DNA from: Chloroflexota bacterium
GTDB lineage: Bacteria; Chloroflexota; Anaerolineae; Fen-1058
Length of the DNA: 13,159 bases
Direction: 5' to 3'
NCBI GenBank assembly: GCA_016219235.1
Contig: JACRBO010000193.1
Coordinates: 1 to 13,159 of the forward strand
In this document: piece after piece, positions 6,511 to 11,474 of the stretch
How positions within the stretch are numbered: position 1 is the stretch's first letter
Layout of the letters: the number at the start of each line of letters is the position of its first letter
Notes under the pieces: generated by a model
Seen by the model: the letters and a program-made list of their open reading frames with translations, nothing else
Told to the model about the DNA's origin: nothing
Databases searched by the model: none
Program-made: the position numbers and the translations under genes

Positions 6511-6604
6511 TGAGTGATGAGTGAAAAGTGAAACGTGGTGCGTGATGCGTGACGAGTAATGAGTAACGAGTAAAACGTAATGCGTAATGGGCGATAGGCG
6601 ATGA
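6493..6604 (+). repeat. Sixteen-unit heptanucleotide array linking the two ATPase genes
   Basis: The DNA resolves into 16 consecutive 7-nt units with no slip of phase: gtgggga, gtgaaga, gtgatga (twice), gtgaaaa, gtgaaac, gtggtgc, gtgatgc, gtgacga, gtaatga, gtaacga, gtaaaac, gtaatgc, gtaatgg, gcgatag, gcgatga. The consensus is close to GTRAYGA/C. The array encodes the last residues of ATPase A, contains its TGA stop (6508-6510), fills the entire 90-bp gap and includes the ATG of ATPase B (6601-6603). The units carry starts and stops in every frame, including TGATG and TAATG overlaps. Confidence 0.93.
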
Positions 6605-7545
6605 GCGTGAGCAACAACGTCATTGAAGTTACCAACCTGACCAAGAAATTTGGCGAGTTCGTCGCGGTGAACGGCGTGTCGTTCGACGTGGGCGCGGGCG
6701 AAGTGCTGGGTTACCTCGGCCCGAACGGCTCCGGCAAGACGACGACGATCCGCATGCTGCTGGGCTTGCTGCAACCGTCGGGCGGCGAGGCGCGTGTGCT
6801 GGGCTACAGCGTGCGCACGCACGCGGAGTCGATCCGTCCGAAGGTGGGTTACATGTCGCAGAAGTTCGCGCTGTACGAAGAACTGACGATGCGCGAAAAT
6901 CTGGAGTTTTACGGCGGCGTGTACGATGTGCCGCGCCGCGAACGGGCCGAACGGGTACGCGACGTGATCGGCTTGTTGAAGCTGGGCGGGCACGAAAATG
7001 ATCGAGCGGGGGACTTATCAGGCGGATGGCGGCAGCGCCTGGCCTTAGGCTGCGCGCTGGTGCATCAACCAAAGTTGTTGTTTCTGGATGAGCCAACCAG
7101 CGGCGTCGATCCGTCGGCGCGGCGTGCCTTCTGGGATCTGATCTACGATCTGGCCGAGCGCGGCGTAACCATCTTCGTGACGACGCACTACATGGACGAG
7201 GCCGAGCATTGTCATCGCGTGGGCATCATGTTTCGCGGACAACTGCTGGCGCTCGATACGCCGAGTGGCCTGAAAACCAGCGCGCTGCCGGGCGCGGCGT
7301 GGGACATCACGCCTGATCATGGCAACGCCTCGCTCGTGACGGCGTTGACGGCGCTGCATGATGTGCCGGGCGTGGTGCGCGCGGGACTGGCCGGTGATCG
7401 CTTGCGGGCGATCACTGCACCACAGGCGCACACAGGCGATTCACTGCGCGCGGCGATGCTGAACAACGGCTTTGTGGACGCGCAGATTGAACAGGTCGAG
7501 CCGACGCTGGAGGATGTGTTTATTGCGTTGGCGGGGCACGGATAA
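6601..7545 (+). CDS. ABC exporter ATPase B (YbhF C-half-like, canonical)
   Basis: A 314-residue ABC ATPase with all catalytic motifs: Walker A GPNGSGKTT (40-48), Q-loop Gln87 in YMSQ, signature LSGGW (139-143), Walker B LLFLDEP (159-165) with Glu164, and the switch histidine His196 in TTHYMDEA. The C-terminal regulatory-like extension ends with PTLEDVFIALA, as in ATPase A, so the two genes are probably an old duplication or a split of a YbhF-like fusion. No strong Shine-Dalgarno sequence is seen: only AGG three bases before the ATG, inside the heptad array. Initiation may therefore depend on ribosomes arriving from the ATPase A gene. It is the last gene of the + strand operon and ends 73 bp from the convergent histidine kinase gene. 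Confidence 0.93.
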   Translation: MSVSNNVIEVTNLTKKFGEFVAVNGVSFDVGAGEVLGYLGPNGSGKTTTIRMLLGLLQPSGGEARVLGYSVRTHAESIRPKVGYMSQKFALYEELTMRENLEFYGGVYDVPRRERAERVRDVIGLLKLGGHENDRAGDLSGGWRQRLALGCALVHQPKLLFLDEPTSGVDPSARRAFWDLIYDLAERGVTIFVTTHYMDEAEHCHRVGIMFRGQLLALDTPSGLKTSALPGAAWDITPDHGNASLVTALTALHDVPGVVRAGLAGDRLRAITAPQAHTGDSLRAAMLNNGFVDAQIEQVEPTLEDVFIALAGHG

Positions 7546-7618
7546 AGTCTTTCAGCGGATGCTGCGCGAAGCGGACACACGCGGTGCGGTGCTCCCGTAA
7601 GCGGATGTCTGCCTCGGA

Positions 7619-9223
7619 CTAAGTTTGCGGCGTGAGCGGTAGGTCCAGCGTGAAGGCGCTGCCGCTTGCAGAGGTCGCCACATCGACACGCCCCCCATGT
7701 ACGTGCGCGACGCTGCGCACGATGGACAGGCCCAGTCCGCTGCCCGGTTGATTGCTCACGGTATGGCCCCGATAGAACCGATCGAATAAGTGCGGTTGAT
7801 CGATCGGATCGATGCCGGGGCCATCGTCCGTCACCCATAGCTGCACGCTATTCCCCGACTGTCGTGCGCCGAGGCGGATGCGCCCACCCGGCGGCGTGAA
7901 CTTCACGGCATTATCCAGCAGGTTCGCCAGCGCCAGTTCGACCCACGTTCGATCGCACTCAAGCGCGATCGGGTCGGCAGGCCCTTCGATCGAGAGTGTT
8001 TGCTCTTTGGCCGCCGCGATCGACTTGAACGGCGACGCGGCCGCCTCGATCAAATCGCCCGCATCTTCAGTCGATCTATCCAGTGTGATCAAGCCCGCAT
8101 CCAGTCGCGAAAGATCGAGCAGGTGGCGCGTGATCCATTCGAGACGATTGATCTGTGTCTGGCTTTCGACTAGAAATTCGGCGCGCGCGGTTGAGTCGTG
8201 CGCGGCGGCGCCCTGCAGCAGTTCGTTGAAGTTCTTCAAGGCGGTGATGGGCGTGCGTAGTTCGTGCGAGGCATCGGCGACGAAGCGGCGCAGCGCATCA
8301 CGTTCGGCGGCCAGCGTGGCAAAGTTTTGCTCCAGTCGGTCGGCCATGTGATTGAACTGCTGCGCCAGCTGGCCGAACTCATCACGGCCTGACACGCTCG
8401 CGCGCGCCGATAGATCACCCGCGCCCATGCGATTCGCCGCGAGGGTCAACGCGCGCAACGGTTGGGTCAAGCCCCGCCCCATGCCCATGCCCACGATGGC
8501 GGCGATGACGGTCGCGGCGAGGCCGGCCAGCAGCAAAGCCTGACCCGTGGTAGCGATCGTTTCACGGTTGAAGTTGGGCGCATCGCTGAGGACGACGTAG
8601 CCGATCGGGTTGGCCGCTGAACCGATCGGCGCGGTGACGAGCGCACTGGAGCGGACACTGTCGGCTGACGGCGCAGCTTCTTTCGACGGCGTTTGATCCG
8701 GCGCAAGCTCAAATGTCAGACGGTTGCCCCACGGGTCTTGCTCGGCCTGAATGATCGTCACTTGCATCTCAGGCGGCAGATCGCGCAGCAGCGGAAATCG
8801 ATCGAGCATGGGGCGCGGATCGATCGGCGGATCGAGTGGCAGCAGCGTAATCGCGCCCGACGAGACCGAGCCTGAACTGATGATGAACGACTGCGGCGCG
8901 ATCCACGCCAGTTCGTTGGGGCCGGCGGGTGAGCCGGAATCGCTCAGGACGGTGTGCTGCGCATCGAGGATGCGGACACGGACGTTGCCCAGAAACGCAG
9001 TCGTGCGTGCAAGGCTGATCAACTGTGGCCGATTCCAATCGCCCGGCATGAGGGGCTGCGCTTGCTGTGCAATCGCTTCGGCGTTGGTGCGCAGATAGTC
9101 ATGCTCCTGCCGCTCCACATGTTGTTGCACCAGCGATACCGCCAGCACGCCGACCACGCTCACGGCCAGCACCGTCAACAGCACGTAACTCGCAATCAGC
9201 CGCCACCGGATCGATCGGGCCAT
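7619..9223 (-). CDS. Membrane sensor histidine kinase
   Basis: A 534-residue two-transmembrane kinase. TM1 is about residues 9-31, the extracytoplasmic sensor about 32-226, and TM2 about 227-248. A HAMP linker (LTQPLRALTLAANRMGAGDLSARAS) runs to about 300. The dimerisation/H-box FVADASHELRTPITAL carries the phospho-accepting His320. The catalytic domain shows the N-box NLLDN (434-438), G1 DDGPGID (466-472), F-box LFDRFYRG (479-486) and G2 GSGLGLS (494-500), so it should be active. The start is set at ATG 9223 because GAGGTG (9233-9228) lies four bases upstream; GTG 9235 is the alternative. It is the third gene of the operon after the response regulator and PDZ protein. The ligand is unknown; the sensor region has no domain I recognise. 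Confidence 0.95.
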   Translation of the reverse strand: MARSIRWRLIASYVLLTVLAVSVVGVLAVSLVQQHVERQEHDYLRTNAEAIAQQAQPLMPGDWNRPQLISLARTTAFLGNVRVRILDAQHTVLSDSGSPAGPNELAWIAPQSFIISSGSVSSGAITLLPLDPPIDPRPMLDRFPLLRDLPPEMQVTIIQAEQDPWGNRLTFELAPDQTPSKEAAPSADSVRSSALVTAPIGSAANPIGYVVLSDAPNFNRETIATTGQALLLAGLAATVIAAIVGMGMGRGLTQPLRALTLAANRMGAGDLSARASVSGRDEFGQLAQQFNHMADRLEQNFATLAAERDALRRFVADASHELRTPITALKNFNELLQGAAAHDSTARAEFLVESQTQINRLEWITRHLLDLSRLDAGLITLDRSTEDAGDLIEAAASPFKSIAAAKEQTLSIEGPADPIALECDRTWVELALANLLDNAVKFTPPGGRIRLGARQSGNSVQLWVTDDGPGIDPIDQPHLFDRFYRGHTVSNQPGSGLGLSIVRSVAHVHGGRVDVATSASGSAFTLDLPLTPQT

Positions 9224-9244
9224 AGAGCACCTCACAGCGTTACT

Positions 9245-9271
9245 GGCCGGGACAGATCACCTGCCCCGGCC
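9245..9271 (-). promoter_or_regulatory. Intercistronic hairpin between PDZ and kinase genes
   Basis: Two 11-base arms (9245-9255 and 9261-9271) pair with one mismatch around a 5-base loop; the outer seven pairs are perfect G/C pairs (GGCCGGG/CCCGGCC). Next to it, at 9273-9300, GATTCGGCGA occurs twice and forms small GATTCG/CGAATC palindromes. There is no T-run on either strand, so intrinsic termination is unlikely. An attenuating or mRNA-stabilising stem between operon genes is plausible. It ends 22 bases before the kinase ATG on the - strand. Confidence 0.6.
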
Positions 9272-9317
9272 GGATTCGGCGAATCAGCGATTCGGCGATC
9301 AACCAACAACGCCGTTT

Positions 9318-10571
9318 TTACAGCACGCCGTTGCCAATCGGTTCAGTGTCGGGCAGAGTCGGCAGCTCGGGCCAGTTGAGGTCAAAGCCCGGCATTGGAA
9401 TTTCCGGCAACAGCATGCCATCGGGCACAGTGCCGTCGAAGGTGCGAACGCCGACGAAGCCCATGACGTTGACGCCGAGATAAGCCTTGCCGTCCTTCTC
9501 GCCTAACGCCACTTCAAGCGTCGCGGCTGCTTTGTCACCGCGATGAGAGATGCTCAACTTGATCGTGTCACCGGGTTTCTTCGCGGCAATCGCTTCGATC
9601 AGCACTTTCGGATCGCCGACAGGCTGATCGTCGATGGCGGTGATCAGATCGCCCTCTTTCAAGCCCGCCTTCTCCGCCGCACTGTCGGCTTCAACTTGGC
9701 CGACGATCGCGCCGCTCTGATTCACGCCGCCGAAATCGAACGGCAGCGCTTTGAAGGGCAGTTCGCGGTTGAACAGGCGCGCGCCGGCGCCAGGCGGGCC
9801 ACCGGCGTTCTGCGCCGGGAATGGCCGGAAGGCATCGTAGCGCACACCGAGATAGGCTTTGCCCTTGTCGTCGGGATTCGCGCCGAGCGTCACTTTCACG
9901 GCCCGATCGTCTTCGCCGCCCCGCGCGATCTTCAGCGTGAGCGTGTCACCGGGTTTACGCTGTGCGATCAGCGTGGCGAGATCGTGTTCGAGATCGATCG
10001 CTTGATCGTCGAGGGCGAGAATGCGATCGCCGGCCTTCAAGCCCGCTTTCTCCGCCGCGCTGTCCGATTGGACTTCGGTCACGATCGCGCCCCCGAATTC
10101 AATCGCCCCGGCGCTGAAGCTGAACGCTCCCGGCAGCGGTTGGTCATCGCCGCCGACGAAGAATTGCATTTCGCCGAACGCGGCCTGCACGCCCAGATAC
10201 GCGCGGCCGCTGCGCTCGGCCAGCGTCGCGGTCAGGGTGCGAGCGTCATCGCCGTGGGTGAGGGCCAACGTCACTTCGTCGCCAGATTTGCGATCTTTCA
10301 GCGCCTCACGCAGATCGCTCAGGTTGTTCACGGCGAGGTCATCAACCTTGAGCAGGATGTCGCCGCGCTTAAGGCCGGCTTCGGCGGCGGGGCCGTCGGC
10401 GTCGAGTGCGACGATCACGAGACCGGCGTCCGAAGCGGCTTGCGCCATCGGCTGTGCCGCCGCCGACTGCTGCGCAGTCGCCGCGTCGGTGCGGCTGCCG
10501 GCGGCGACGCCCAGCGCAAACATCGCCAGCAGCGTCACAGCCAAAACGAAGGCTTTCCAATGTCGAAACAT
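9318..10571 (-). CDS. Secreted triple-PDZ domain protein
   Basis: A 417-residue protein with an N-terminal signal peptide or anchor (residues 6-25, after Arg3/Lys6) and three PDZ domains at roughly 48-120, 158-230 and 283-357. Each has the GLKxGDxIxxxDDxxV core and a KPGD/KSGD turn, and each is followed by a conserved (K/R)AYLGV peptide (residues 124-128, 239-242, 364-367). No serine-protease domain or catalytic triad is present, unlike DegP/HtrA or site-2 proteases. The role is probably protein or peptide binding outside the membrane. GGAGGT (10583-10578) six bases upstream supports the start. The gene lies between a response regulator and a histidine kinase, which suggests that it presents a signal to, or tunes, that kinase. 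The C-terminus is Pro-rich and ends Gly-Val-Leu. Confidence 0.9.
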   Translation of the reverse strand: MFRHWKAFVLAVTLLAMFALGVAAGSRTDAATAQQSAAAQPMAQAASDAGLVIVALDADGPAAEAGLKRGDILLKVDDLAVNNLSDLREALKDRKSGDEVTLALTHGDDARTLTATLAERSGRAYLGVQAAFGEMQFFVGGDDQPLPGAFSFSAGAIEFGGAIVTEVQSDSAAEKAGLKAGDRILALDDQAIDLEHDLATLIAQRKPGDTLTLKIARGGEDDRAVKVTLGANPDDKGKAYLGVRYDAFRPFPAQNAGGPPGAGARLFNRELPFKALPFDFGGVNQSGAIVGQVEADSAAEKAGLKEGDLITAIDDQPVGDPKVLIEAIAAKKPGDTIKLSISHRGDKAAATLEVALGEKDGKAYLGVNVMGFVGVRTFDGTVPDGMLLPEIPMPGFDLNWPELPTLPDTEPIGNGVL

Positions 10572-10589
10572 GTTGCTACCTCCATCGAG

Positions 10590-10612
10590 AAGATGTGTTA
10601 CACCAACATCTT
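10590..10612 (-). promoter_or_regulatory. Hairpin upstream of the PDZ gene
   Basis: Seven-base perfect arms AAGATGT/ACATCTT enclose a 9-base loop, seven bases upstream of the PDZ gene's ribosome binding site (10583-10578). It could form in the RR-PDZ mRNA and influence translation or processing. A stem this short and A/U-rich may also occur by chance. Confidence 0.35.
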
Positions 10613-10661
10613 ATCAAGCGGGCGTTGCGGGGCGGTAGCGATTCGATTAAGATTTCGTAAT

Positions 10662-11360
10662 CTACGGCGAAAACTTGTAACCCAGCCCCCGCACCGTCAC
10701 CAGCCAGCGCGGATGGGCGGGATCGTCTTCGATCTTTTCGCGGAGACGGCGCATGTGAACGTCGATGGTGCGGTCGTTGCCGATGTCGCCGTCGTAGCCC
10801 CAGACGGTCTCGATGAGCTTGTCGCGGCTGATCGGCCGATCGGGGTGCGTGACCAGTTCGCGCAGCAGCCGGAACTCGATCGGGGTCAAGTTGATCGCCT
10901 GATCGTGCCGCTGCACAAGCCAGCGTTCCAGATCGATCTCGATCTCGCCCAGGCGCACCCGCCCGCCCGGCGCGGTGTAGGCCAGTTCGCCGTAAGCGCG
11001 GCGCAACAGGGCGCGCACCCGCGAGATGACTTCGCGCAGGCTGTAGGGCTTCACCACGTAATCGTCCGCGCCCAGTTCCAGGCCCAGCACTTTGTCGGTC
11101 TCTTCGTCGCGGGCGGTCAACATGAGGATGGGCTGGCGTTTGCCTTCGGCGCGCAGCGTGCGGCACACGTCGTAGCCGCTGATGTCGGGCAAACGGATGT
11201 CGAGCAGAATCAGGCTGGGGTCTTTGCCGCGGGCCACCTCAAGTGCGCGGCGGCCGGTTTCGGCCCACAGGACTTTGAAGCCCTCGTTGGCGAGGCCATA
11301 TTCGAGGCTGCGGGCCAGAGCGGGTTCGTCTTCGACGATCAGGATTTTCTCGGCGCTCAT
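10662..11360 (-). CDS. OmpR/PhoB family response regulator
   Basis: A 232-residue two-domain regulator. The receiver domain (about residues 4-118) has the acidic pair Glu10/Asp11, the phospho-accepting Asp54 in LLDIRLPD, Thr82 and Lys104 in VVKPYS, so it should be phosphorylatable. The C-terminal winged-helix domain (about 132-230) ends with the family hallmark VRGLGYKF and includes the recognition helix NDRTIDVHMRRLREKI. It is the first gene of the RR-PDZ-kinase operon and the likely partner of the downstream kinase. The start at ATG 11360 has only a weak GAG upstream. TATACT on the - strand (11395-11390) is a possible -10 box, but no -35 box is visible. The 90-bp gap to the PDZ gene contains a short hairpin. 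Confidence 0.95.
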   Translation of the reverse strand: MSAEKILIVEDEPALARSLEYGLANEGFKVLWAETGRRALEVARGKDPSLILLDIRLPDISGYDVCRTLRAEGKRQPILMLTARDEETDKVLGLELGADDYVVKPYSLREVISRVRALLRRAYGELAYTAPGGRVRLGEIEIDLERWLVQRHDQAINLTPIEFRLLRELVTHPDRPISRDKLIETVWGYDGDIGNDRTIDVHMRRLREKIEDDPAHPRWLVTVRGLGYKFSP

Positions 11361-11474
11361 GCATCATCGCTCAAGTGAAGGGTGTGAAAAGTATACAGCG
11401 GCTGGATAAAGGGCAGATGAATAACTGCGGGGCGGCCATTCTACAAAAGGGAACCGGTGATTTACCTGATCGTT

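Noticed and set aside
6120..6993. - strand frames containing THYALL/THHSSL-like peptides across the ATPase junction
   Set aside because: The peptides are the stop-free antisense reading of the heptad array, flanked by antisense of the ATPase genes. No start site or family match.
7546..7618. Possible bidirectional terminator between the convergent ATPase B and kinase genes
   Set aside because: Only 3-4 bp stems and a short direct repeat (AGCGGATG twice) are visible, with no T-run; not enough to call a terminator.
9543..11378. 611-codon open frame on the + strand
   Set aside because: It is antisense to the PDZ and response-regulator genes, which have all expected motifs. Its composition (Arg/His/Gln-rich) is that of a shadow frame, and it crosses the real intergenic gap by chance.
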